From Pristionchus mayeri (taxonomy: Eukaryota; Nematoda; Chromadorea; Rhabditida; Neodiplogasteridae): 64,000 nucleotides of DNA. A program made the position numbers and the translations under genes. Below, one piece after another: positions 1 through 11,800 of the stretch. The DNA lies in the NCBI GenBank assembly GCA_036245805.1, contig BTRK01000006.1, positions 56,785,257-56,849,256 on the forward strand, in the 5' to 3' direction. The notes beneath the pieces are model-generated. The model searched no databases. It was given only the letters and a program-made list of their open reading frames with translations, and had not been told where the DNA came from. The first letter of the stretch is position 1. The number at the start of each line of letters is the position of its first letter.

Positions 1-535
1 TTGAGGTTAAAAACCAAAATCACGAAATCTCTCGAATGGAAAGGTGAATCTTCACCCAATTTCAATTGTAGCATTCACATGATATGTACTTTTGATTATG
101 TTTAATTTGTGATCCAGAGCTCTCCGAGCAAAAATTCCTGTGAATATGTTCTAAATCTGCCAGTCGCAATATCCTGCATCTCCGGAATACTTGCCTATTT
201 TGACAAGTTGTTTTAAGGCTGATGCGGATCACTCGCCACAGTAGAATATATATTCATCATACTTCTAGAAAATGGTGCCGAAGAGGCGCCATTATTGCCG
301 TGCAAAGAGTAGTAATCAATCGAAAAGTTCAAAAGAAATTGCAATTCTCAGAATTTGAAATGCTCTCTGATTGGTGTTAATGATCGATGAGAAGCGATGT
401 AGTGTGCGCTATATAGAGCACACATGTACTAATATTATACAAGAAACCACATGAGAATTGCTCAAGACCGAAGCAAGATAGAGCTCGAAAACCGTAATCG
501 AGATTTTGTTGCGAAACTTTTGCACCAACCTAATA
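1..535. other. 3' flank of the Asn-rich gene, no gene seen
   Basis: AT-rich sequence downstream of the minus-strand gene whose stop codon lies at 536-538. Short open frames are present on both strands, but none shows family similarity, a plausible exon series or coding composition. No repeat or RNA gene was recognised. Confidence 0.5.
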
Positions 536-2371
536 TTACAAAATAAGCATCCTTTCTTGAGGCTGTTGTCTGATTGGGACCTGGCTGAAGCCGCTCTGGC
601 CAGCATTGAGATTGAAGTCGGTCTCGGTGCGGTAGGGATAGTACATGGCCGACTGGTTATTGCCCGGATCGTAGAAGCGAACCTGGCGACGGGCGCGAAT
701 CGAGGCGATCGAGCGCTTCTTCCGACTGCAAAAGTACCATCTGTTTACGAATTTTCCCTGTTTCTTTCGAGCATTTTTGGAAACGAATTCATATAATTCA
801 GATTTACATTACTTCTAAAAAAGCTCTATCATCACTGTGTAATATATAAAAATTGGAGCAATTGGCCAACTATCTACTATTTTTTTAATAATATTATTTA
901 AAATATTCCATCGCTCACCCGACGTTCTGCGTGTCGTAATATACGATCTGACCCGGCTGCGGTCCGCGGTTCGCGCCAGCTATGAAGCCTACGTTGTTGT
1001 TGTTGTTGAAACCTCCGTTCGTGTTTCCGGTGGGATCGAAGAACACGCCATTAGTGCCTGAGGAAGAAGACGGATTGTAGAAGTTGTTGTTGTTGCCGTT
1101 GAATCCAGCACCGAAAGTAGGCCCGGATCCGCCATTGTAAAGGGATCCGGTGTAGACGTTGCCGACACTCGACACGCCCGGGTTATAGAAGCGTTGCAGG
1201 GATTGATCACGCGCAGACACGGAGTTGGTAGCCTGGCTGGCAGGGGAGTCGAACTGACGAGTGGCAACCGATGACGAAGATGACGACGTCAATTGCGTGG
1301 ACCCTGAAAGCCACGTCACAACGCCCCTCACCCCAGGCTTTGCCATCACAGAAATTCTCGTTTTAGTATAATTATCCCAAAAGCGGAGTTGGTTCCATGA
1401 TGTAACTCTGAGAGGACCAGTTTTCAAACTGCTGTCGTTCCTACTGATAGAGGGGAGAATATCTGTTCGAGTCTGCTGTGATGGGTTAGTTGGTTAGTAG
1501 AAAAAAACCGAAGGTTAGTGTACCACTTTCTCACGCTCTCAGCGCACTCATTCATCACTTCATTCGCAACTCTTCTCACTTTGAAAGGGGGGACGGGAAA
1601 GAAAGTGTGAGAGGGAGGGTGTGATTAGAGCTAGGCTCACCTGAGCTACTCGGGGTGTCGTACTTGTACCCGTAGATGTTCGTTGCAGGCGCGATCGTTG
1701 AGTAGGCACCCGAGGCAGAGTCCTGCCAATGAACGAAAAGTCCATATATTAATTTTAGAAGTTGCTTGTTAATTGTATGATCTACTGCATAGATCTAGTT
1801 ATCAGCGGCCCAATGGAATAAAGCAGCCAACCGCATCATTTAGGTGATTAGACTGTTGTTGTTGTTGAAATATAAGATGCACTTTATGTAAAATTTGAGA
1901 AATGACTTCACAATCTGTTCATTCTATACACTATCTTACCACAAGATTTTTGGATAAAGTGTGAATGCTCTGGGAAATTTTCTCGATCTCTCACCCGCTG
2001 AATCTGCTGGTAGTTCTTCTGGTTCTGTTGTTGATTGTTGAGCACGGGAGGCTGCGTGGCCTGGTTGAAGGCGGGATCCCTCTGTGCACCATTCACTCCT
2101 CCGTTTCGCGCGTCATATTGTGCCGATGCCTGCAATGTTTGATCATTACGACCGCGTAGATCAACCATTTCTGTTAGATCCTCATCGCAATTAGTTACAG
2201 CAAACATAAAACTACAAATTACAAGCTATAAACTACAAATTGAGAAACTGAAAAACGCGCACCTGCGAGTAGGTTCTCGCGTACTGGTCTGCCAGGTTGT
2301 TCGGCAGGAACATGTAGTTTGGATTCTGCACGATCAACGGGGTACTGCCCGCGTTGCTGTCGTAGTTGTAT
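536..2371 (-). CDS. Asn/Gln/Ser-rich probable secreted protein, 3' exons (5' end lost in gap)
   Basis: Not recognised as a named family. Phase-consistent minus-strand exons are about 2371-2263, 2129-1995, 1722-1641, 1303-919 and 725-536 (stop at 536-538), with good GTGAGN donors and TTGCAG/TTTCAG acceptors. The translation is of low complexity: a Gln/Asn run in exon 2129-1995, Ser runs, and Asn/Gly tracts in exon 1303-919. A short aromatic motif recurs (FYNPG, FYNPS, FFDPT, FYDPG), suggesting a degenerate internal repeat. At the junction of the last two exons lies RKKRS, which resembles a furin-type proprotein cleavage site; this hints at a secreted or matrix protein but is inference. The first exon seen has a non-consensus acceptor (TTGAAG), so it may start elsewhere. 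The N-terminus, including any signal peptide, would lie in or beyond the N gap. Confidence 0.6.
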
Positions 2372-2406
2372 CTTCAATGGAGTCTGCTTCATTTCGAGCA
2401 AAACAC

Positions 2407-2906
2407 NNNNNNNNNNNNNNNNNNNNNNNNNNNNNNNNNNNNNNNNNNNNNNNNNNNNNNNNNNNNNNNNNNNNNNNNNNNNNNNNNNNNNNNNNNNNNN
2501 NNNNNNNNNNNNNNNNNNNNNNNNNNNNNNNNNNNNNNNNNNNNNNNNNNNNNNNNNNNNNNNNNNNNNNNNNNNNNNNNNNNNNNNNNNNNNNNNNNNN
2601 NNNNNNNNNNNNNNNNNNNNNNNNNNNNNNNNNNNNNNNNNNNNNNNNNNNNNNNNNNNNNNNNNNNNNNNNNNNNNNNNNNNNNNNNNNNNNNNNNNNN
2701 NNNNNNNNNNNNNNNNNNNNNNNNNNNNNNNNNNNNNNNNNNNNNNNNNNNNNNNNNNNNNNNNNNNNNNNNNNNNNNNNNNNNNNNNNNNNNNNNNNNN
2801 NNNNNNNNNNNNNNNNNNNNNNNNNNNNNNNNNNNNNNNNNNNNNNNNNNNNNNNNNNNNNNNNNNNNNNNNNNNNNNNNNNNNNNNNNNNNNNNNNNNN
2901 NNNNNN
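2407..2906. other. Assembly gap (500 N)
   Basis: Run of unresolved bases. Its length of 500 suggests a fixed-size or estimated scaffold gap. It probably hides upstream exons of the Asn-rich minus-strand gene. Open frames that run through it are artefacts. Confidence 0.99.
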
Positions 2907-4566
2907 GGGGAATAAGAGTGGGTAGAGCAAGTAAATAGGTCTGTAATTCTCTATGTGGAATTCGATATCGCGTGGGGCTCGGTGAAAAGAGGCATGAAAG
3001 CTCGAGGACCACACTCCCGAGTATACACATCAATCGTCATCAACAACTCGACTGTATAATATGCAAATTTCTCACTCCTAAATCCTCTCACTCACTCAAA
3101 CTCGGAATGCTGCATGTGAATGTTATGTGCTTGATTGATTGATTACGATTGAAATCTGCGACACTCACCGTTCAGAATGAACATTCCTACGGCGGAAGAT
3201 GCGAGTTCTTGATGGAAAGATGGAAGAGAATAAGGGCCTTGAAGATTCATGCGGACCTGACCAAATCATCAAGATTGAAAGTGAAAACTGTTCGAGAGAG
3301 CAAATCCTTTTCGCAACATCGCGTGAACTGTTTACTGTTTGCACTTTTAGAGAGGGGAGATATCAGAGAGATTGGAAAAGGAAAGACGGGAGAGGAAATG
3401 AGAATGGATATGGGGTCTGCACGGTTATTATCTGGTAATAGGAGACGAGGATATGGAGGGAGAGAGGGAGGAAAAGGAGATGGAGGCCTGGGGGAGGGGG
3501 ATGTCTCTCTCTCCCTCTATCGAATGCTTCTGCCTCCCTCCTTCCCCCCCCCCCCTGCCAACGAGCAATAACAATTCCTTCCCACGAACCGCCGGCTCTC
3601 ACTCCCTTACACACGTAATTATGCCGAACCCTAAACTTTGGCCGTTCTTCCTCTCTCCCCATTCTCTCAATCTTTCTCTCTGACCAGTCCAATAACTCAG
3701 AACCATGCAAGAAATGTTAAAATGTATCAGAACTGCGAAAGAAACCATCGACAACATCGATAATTTATTCATGACGATAAGTAAGTAACATAACACGCTA
3801 GGGCTTCGAAAGTTCTGACAGAAATGTAAAGGTATTGCATGATTCGTAAAGAATGGTGGCGGGCAACCGGTCGACTTTGTAAACCGAGCAGGAAGAATTG
3901 GTCGAATTGGGCTATGAGTACGGGGGAAGGAGCAGATAAACAAACAAGTCTATAACTGAGGATGGAATCCCGCTCGAGTTAAAGTATGTCAGCAACGACA
4001 ATGCAACATGACGATCAGTCTAAATTGGAATGAACGACGGACAGGGACCATTCCCTGTCCGCATGTCAACTATTTTGGGGGGGGGGGGACAGGGAATACG
4101 TTGGGGCTGAGTCGATACGACTCGGAAGGAATTATGCTAGATTTGAACAAATATAAAGGTGAACCTCGCACATGGAAATCGGATAGAAACAAGACAGATT
4201 CTAGGAATAATAAGGTACGGTATATAGGAAAAGGAGCGTGAGTGCCTCTCTAGCTCGTTGTTTGCTCGGTGCGTAATAGTGAGTGATGAAAAAAGTGACG
4301 AGTTGGCTGTGGAGGCCGTATAGTAGTAGTGGGGTGAGAGGGAAAGAGAGAGGAGAAGAGAGAGAGACAGGAACTCAGCGAGATCGTACCACGAACAAAC
4401 AAAACTGTGTGCAACCTCGCATATTTCCGAGAAGTCTCGGAAGTTGTCGAGGGCATAAATCACTAAAATCTGGCGCCTCAGTAGAATTCGAAATTCGGGT
4501 AATCGTCTTCGTCGTACTCTTCGTTGATAAATGAGGTGACGATTGCCCGAATGCTCGCTGTATCGC
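2907..4566. other. Intergenic region between the Asn-rich gene and the NHX gene
   Basis: No exon could be supported. It contains a poly-C tract (about 3544-3555), a poly-G tract (about 4077-4088), CT/GA-rich low complexity, a short TTGATTGATTGATT run near 3131 resembling the tail of the RTE element found at 44.5 kb, and a partial copy (about 4481-4556) of the dispersed TAGAGTTCGAAATTCGGG repeat family. Confidence 0.5.
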
Positions 4567-5699
4567 TCAGGATGAGTGCCTCGATTGCCTATCCGTTTCG
4601 TCGTGAGATTCATCGTGACTGTCCTCTTCGTGGATAGGCATGAGTTCGAATGCCTCCTCGCCCCCGATCACGAACGTTTTCCCGCCCGAACTCAGCTTCT
4701 TCTCTGTTCGCACGGCTGCAATGTCGAATCTGGCACTAGACAACGCTGATGGACAATCTAATGAGTACAGATCGAAATTCCGATCACCGTATCTTCACTT
4801 CACACCTTTTTCGATACGTGAGAATATGCCAAATGAAAATACCATGATGACGTTTCTCGAGCTCTACTACAGTGGTGATGTGTCACTGGAGATAGTATAG
4901 TATTTTTGATAGAATCTAGTGTGAGGCACGACATGTAAGTAAGATAGCACGCATGCGGAGGAGTTTGGCGAGATATGCTATTTTCGGCTCTAAACAATGC
5001 TACATCGATTGACGTCTTCGGGTTGAGGCGTCGACCAGCGACCGGTCTCCTCTAAGGAGTACCCTGTTCTAGAAGTTGTTCTACCCGCTGAAATGAGAGA
5101 GTTAGTTGTGGATGAGGCACACTCCGGTTTCAACCACGTAACACCGGATTAGCATAGATAACCATTGTAGGAATCGTCCGGGATTATACAGCCTGTTGCC
5201 CTTACTTCTCGCTGTGGGCATCGGGTCGGTGCTGGTGCCTTCCAACTCGTCCTCGGTCGTCAGTTGAAACCGTGGAACGACGCGCACTGATCGCGAAGAG
5301 TTAACTGAAATGTGCAGATTTTATGACCAGTTGCTGTCTTGTTCCATAAGTTGTGCATTATCTCTGGGCTGTGAGTTGCGAGAATGAGTAGAAGAGGGAT
5401 CGTTAAGTAAACCCTATTTTGATTGACGTCGGAGTTTCGTGGTAAGGTCGACTACTGCACTACATGGGAATTGCTGCCTCTGTTTGCCCTTTCTCTCATG
5501 ACATCCACTACTCTATTCCCCGCCATTTCCTACATCGCCTGTCACTCAACGGGCGCTGAAAACTCTCTCTCGAGGTGACTATTCAAATTGGGATCAACTC
5601 CAAGGACGAACGGCGGTTCTCTTTGGCAACACACACGATTTGTAGTCTCGCACCGGGTTTAACGCGCATGAGACTAATTGAAGGAGGGAAGAGATAGTA

Positions 5700-5732
<33 letters not shown>

Positions 5733-5753
5733 CTCTCTCTCCTCTCTCTCTCT

Positions 5754-5840
<87 letters not shown>

Positions 5841-8800
5841 ACTCTCCTCTCGCTCTCTCTCTCTCAAGACAAAGGGGTTAACGCGCGCCAAGGGACCGAG
5901 GGATTGTGACAGATGGCCTAGCGAGTGGAGAAGACAAGCTCACAATGAATTATGGATGAGTCGAACTGTGTTTCTGGGGATACGGAGAGGCTAGGGAGGA
6001 TTGATAGGGAAGGGGTCAGGAAGGAAGCAACTGACCTCCAGGGGGCGCCGATCTGGCTGAGTGTCCCTCGCTCATGCTGTTCGGCCTACGACGAGACGGC
6101 GACTTGCCCGTCCTTTGCCTAGCAGCGAATGCCTCAATTATTTCACGATATATTAAATAGTAAAGAAGGAGCATATGTAAACAACGGATATCTAAGGATT
6201 TTGGCACGTGAGTCGCTCTTGTGAATAGAGCCTGTCAAAAAGACTTCTTATTGCCTCAAATAGAAATATAGCTGTCACGAAAACACCGGAAATACGCGTG
6301 TTATGGTGCCACTACATTTCACGTCATTCGACTGGCCTTGTAAATACTTAAAATCTAATCCTCTTGAGTTCACCAAGAAATCAAAGGTGGCAAGTATTTT
6401 TTTTTGGTTTGAAAGGCGAAGTCTACTGGAAGGATGACCGAGTCTATTTCTCCTCAATGAAGCTTACCTTGATGTCTCTGGCAAGTTGGCCCCTATCCAG
6501 CGGCTTAGGACCGGGATATGTGAAGATGTAGTTGCGCTCGTCGAAGGAGTCCTCGTCGAGGTACGGCGCCGGCGAGGGAGGCACCTCGAGTTGATGACGA
6601 GAGTAGATGGAACGACGAGGCTGGAAAGATACGAGTTTAGGAGTGAAGAAATACTACTGTGCTAGGTAGTAATGACACTGGGTCGTGCAATGTATTGTCA
6701 AAAAATAGTGATAATTGTTGAGGGTAAAGAGGAAAGTGGGGTGATTACAATAGAGAACGCAGAGAACGATTAGGAAAAAATTGCCAACGAAATATTTTAA
6801 AATACAACGTGTTTGTGTTGAAATTTGAAAGGTATGCAAAGCAAAATATACTTCTCGACTCCTGAGACTGAGATCCCACTCGACGTTGTTGAACGTCTGC
6901 TGCACGAGGCCAGAGATGGACTCATTGCGAGGTATTGGCCGATCGGGAACTTTGAGGAGCAAACTGGAAAGCATAAATTTTGCACTTGCGTTTGCCCCCG
7001 ATTTCGGATGTTTTCATGGTATTGTATCAGAATGCACTCAATATGTTTCACCCCACATTTTGTAAAACTAATTAACGCTGAAAGATGAAAACCGACCTGC
7101 CCCTCTCGATGTCCGTTGTGCCGTTTATCTTGACATCGTTGTTGGAGAAGGAGTGGGCGATCTTGGCTTGCGATCCGACATGGGGTAGACCGGCGAAGGA
7201 TCCGCACCGAATACCCTCCGTGTACTCCTCGATCTCGATCAGCTACAGAGGTATTCATTAAATATGTTTCTTTTCATTTCATATCGTTAGTATTGCATTC
7301 TCCAAATTAGATGTTTTTCAAGTGAACTCAGCATATCATCGCCATAAGATCGTTTGCCAAAAATATGGTATGATATTTCGCTAGTACGGACCTTGTGTTG
7401 ATCTCCCAGGTATGAATGCCGCTCGTAGCCGGCGATGAAGAACGGTTTGATGTACTTCTCATCGATTTCCATGAATTTGTGATAGATCTGAAAATATGCA
7501 TGAAGAATTGTCATTGTCAAAAATGATAAAATATCTTGCCGTCGAAATATATTGGTGGAAATTCTCACAAAGTTTTGCCTCCTTGCTTGGGTGAGATCTT
7601 CGATGAAAGAGACGACTCGTTTCTGCACCTGCAAACGGGTCCTTCATTTTTTGTCAATGCGAATTCTGTTTTTGGGAAATATTCCAGGTTGTGGCACTAT
7701 CTCCGCCTCACAAAGGCGGCAGTATTCCTTCATTTTTAAGCATTCGTGAAGTGAAAATATCAGTGTGTGCTTGTTTCTCAATTTCCCCCCTTATTCACGA
7801 TCTCGTTAACGAAACTTCATTCAGATTCATTTCTCACTATCCCTATGGAGGAAAATTCAAACATGTGATTTTCAGTGATGACAAAACGAAGAATCAGCGT
7901 CAATAGAGCGTCATCAGTGTTCTGTTCGTCCTTTTTTACTCTAATGGTGATGATAGGTAATCACGCGCTTGCGTAATACGCGTTTTGAGGCGATTCTCAT
8001 AGGAATTACAGTATTATGATTAAAAAAAGAAATCTGCGAATTTTGAATAAACAAAACTATTCGTTTACAATCAGGCTACTCGTTCATGAGTTTTATCTTC
8101 CTTGTTTTCGTTGTCGTTTGAACAACCATTACTAAACAAGGAAGAAAAGAGCAAGAAAAGGGAACTTTCTAGAGAATAATCATCGCAAAAAAATACCGTG
8201 TGAGCATCAACAAATGAGTAAACGGGCTGTAAATACATAACACATTTATTTTTTTCTCAACATCTCTTGATCACTGATTAAAGAGTGATATTGTTCATGG
8301 ACGCAAGACTGAGCTCGGTGTACGAACCTCTTTGTGCACGAGTCCGAAGACCTTATACGGGTTGTCATGAGCGGCCTCCTTGTCGCACTTCTTCGACAGT
8401 CTCACTTGCAACCTCTGGACACACGCGCGAATTGTCGAGCCCTAAATTTCTTCCATTTAAAAAGGGTTTTTTTGAAAATACATTAATTTGTATCTTTCTT
8501 CACATTTTGCCTTGGTCTACATCATAATAGTTGAATCGTTTAAAGAAGGAGTGTCAGCAAAGTTGAACTTTTGAAGCTGTCATAGCAATGACCTAGCCAA
8601 CCCTCCAAAGATCATAGCGCGAGCTAAGAGGGTAGACAACCATCGCTTCCATAGCTCAGTGGTAGAGCAGCCGCCATGTGATCGGGAGGTTGCTGGTTCG
8701 ATTCCCGCCCTTTTGACAAATCTTCGAGATATTTGAATTCCCGCACGTCCCTGCCCTATCAAGGACTATCAGCGCCCATGGCACTCTGCCAACTAGTGAT

Positions 8801-11800
8801 AACTCGGTTAAAAAATAAGATATGAATTTGAAATTTTCAGAATCTTTTATGGTTATGAAAAGCTATGCCATGGTTATGACAGTGTCAAAAATTCAACTTT
8901 GCTGACACGCCTTCTTTAATGCGATTTCAATAAGGGATTTTCCGCAGGTATTGACCTGGAAGATGGTGGTGAATGCGACGACGAAGATGGTCGTCGTCAC
9001 TAGCATCTTCTTCACTTTCATCTCATCCGGCAGCGACATGACCAGACCGTAGCAGACTGCGCCCCGCAGCCCACCGTAGGCCATGATGAACTGGTCCTGC
9101 AATGAACATCAAATACCCCCCAAAATTATGATGATCTCGAAATACTTTCATGCAATATGACAATATCCTATGCAAACTACAGGGAATATATTTTTAAAGA
9201 GTAGAAACATGCCCACCCTGAATCCAATATGCTCGCACTTTGCGCGGAAGGAGTTCGACAGCGCACACAAAAAGAACGTACCTGAATCAGGGAATATTTA
9301 AATTAATTAATTCGGCCGAAAATGGTGCTTAGCTCACATATGAATCTCGCGACGATGATGCCTATCAGAGTGAAGGCGATGAAGACGGGGTCGATGATGT
9401 GCGTGGACCAGAGGGAGATGCCCAAGAAGACGAAGATGAAGGACTCGGCGCTGAAAAATGTAAAGGTATACTCTTCTTCGCGGGAGCTGCACTGTTTTCA
9501 AACACTGAATGATCCACAATTTGAAGGTGCATTCTCCGAAATGCACTGAGACCGGCGAATGTTCTTTGTGTGCTAGCAGGTACTACGAAAAAATTGAGAC
9601 GAAATTTCATGAATTTCAACTATTTTCAAACTGAAAATTTATTATGCATCTCGATGTAAGGAAGAAGAAAAACTAACTAAGAGCAGAGGAACTTGAGAAG
9701 CACTTCTGAGAAGCGCATGAGGTCCTCAGAGATGTTTGGTTCAGCGTAATTCTTCGAGATCATTCCGCAGATAATCAGGCTGAAATTGTTGTTGTTTCTG
9801 AATTGTTGTGTTGTTATTTTTGTTTTTAAATAGCTGTTGTTCCATGGCTGTTTCTGAGAAATAATTAGAGATGAAACTAACGCAAGAAGTCCGGATACTT
9901 TGAATGAATCCGCAAGCAGGTAGAGGATGTAGGGAATGAATAGGAGCAGAATTGGCTGAACCTGCTGCTCCTTGACGAATAATCTGAAAAAAAATCTCAT
10001 CCATGGTATGAAAAATTCGAAATTGTTAATCCCTTTTTATTTTCAGTTCATTCGGTCACATGGTGAACTCGTGTTCGGTCCCGCAATTTCTCGTTCCCAG
10101 CTTTTCAATCGTTTTGTTCTCTATTTCCCTTTCCCACAGTCATACCATATCAGCGCCCTCTTCTCCCTCGTGAGATCTCAAACAGTTTTTGGTGCTTTGA
10201 ACGCGGCGAGGGAGGGGGTTGAATCATGAGGGCAAACACTTCGATCTTGGCGACGTCTCAAAAGATTATCTAAGAAAGAAGCGATGATACCCCGCAGAGC
10301 GGTCACTAATCACAGAAGGGAACTGACGCGTAGAGGTCAGTGACGTTATTGAAACGTCTACTTTGGGTACATTTATCCCTCAAAATTGCAAACATCAGGG
10401 TCTCGTAGTCTAGCCGTGCACCTAGCGTGATCTGGACGACTGTCACATCGCGACGAGGCAACACCTTTTTTATTAGACAATTAACCATCAGTGCATGCAT
10501 ATGAACGTCTATATTCCTTCTACAGTTTCAACGTAGCCAAGATCTCTTAATTTTACACATTTTAATTCGACCAGTCGCACCCCCCCCCCTAACTCAATTT
10601 TCCTCATTCTTCTCTTACCGGCACAATCCTGCCTGGAGGTAGCCGAAAAAGATGCCGAATCCGATTCCACCGATGGCAACGAAGAAGAACTCGTAGACGA
10701 GCATGAGGAAGTCCATGATGCCCACGTCCATTCCCGGCTTGACGTCAGCCATCGATTGGTACAGTACCTGCAGAATTAATCGATAGACGCTATTAGGATA
10801 GCATAATAGCTGATGACTCACGATGGTGACGGCATCATTGAGCAGACTCTCTCCGAACACGCAGATGTAGAGGAGCTGAAAAGGACGACATTTGGCTACT
10901 ACTACTAGCTAGTCAGGATATTTCATGGCAAACTTATCGAAATAAAAAAGGCCATTCATAAACTTATGAGACCTCTAGGGTTAGATACGTTTTACCACTG
11001 TATCTTCATTCTAACGAGAAAATACGAGAAAAAAGAAGAGCAAATATAGAAATGAATTGCCGACTGTCAAAAGATACTACAAACCTCGTTGACTTTGATG
11101 TCCTCAAAGACAGTTAGCACTGCGACAGGGTCGACAGCGCAGATAATGACGGAGAAGAGGATGATCTCAGCCAGATTGAGAGTCGATTCATAAGTGTCGT
11201 GGAAGATCCAGAGGCCACTCACTGAAATTACTTTTTGAACCCCATTTACAACTCTTTTTTCCTGTGAATGATGAAATTTGACACTCCTGAGTTCGCTGAC
11301 TCGTGTAATTTCCCTGATAACCATTGGAATCTGTCCTTGGCGCCCTCTTATCCCCTCTCTTTTTTATTATCCTATCAGCACAGCTGTGCTTCCTCCCGAC
11401 ACAACATTGATCAAGCTGGAGGAGAGGAGGAAGAGGAAGAACAGGTGATAGAGAGAGGGAGGGGAAGAGATTGAGGTAGAGGAGGAGGAGTAAACAGCGA
11501 AGAAGAGATAACAACAATCAGTCTGTGTTCGCTAGCCGCTAACAACACTGCGATGCATCAGCGGAAATGCCAGATATAGATAGATTCAGAGAATAGCAGG
11601 GATAAGGAAGGGCGCGCGGGGCAGATAATACTCCTACGAAAACATCTTCGTCATCATTGAGAGATAGAGATTCATGCATGCAGTTTCAAAACAACCATCC
11701 AAATATGGATCATCATGACATAATATTTCGATGATGACGTGAAAGGAAAGGAAAATTAGCAGTGATTCTCATCTTCCACAAATATTTGTTTTTCGCTCCC

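Noticed and set aside
2319..3033. Open frames of about 180-226 codons spanning the gap
   Set aside because: Mostly translated N's; only their ends are real sequence.
5583..5891. Arg/Glu-repeat or Leu/Ser-repeat open frames
   Set aside because: Product of the (CT)n microsatellite.
8644..8712. Functional tRNA gene
   Set aside because: A and B boxes are good, but the acceptor and T stems do not pair and the anticodon arm is irregular, so it is kept only as a tRNA-derived sequence.
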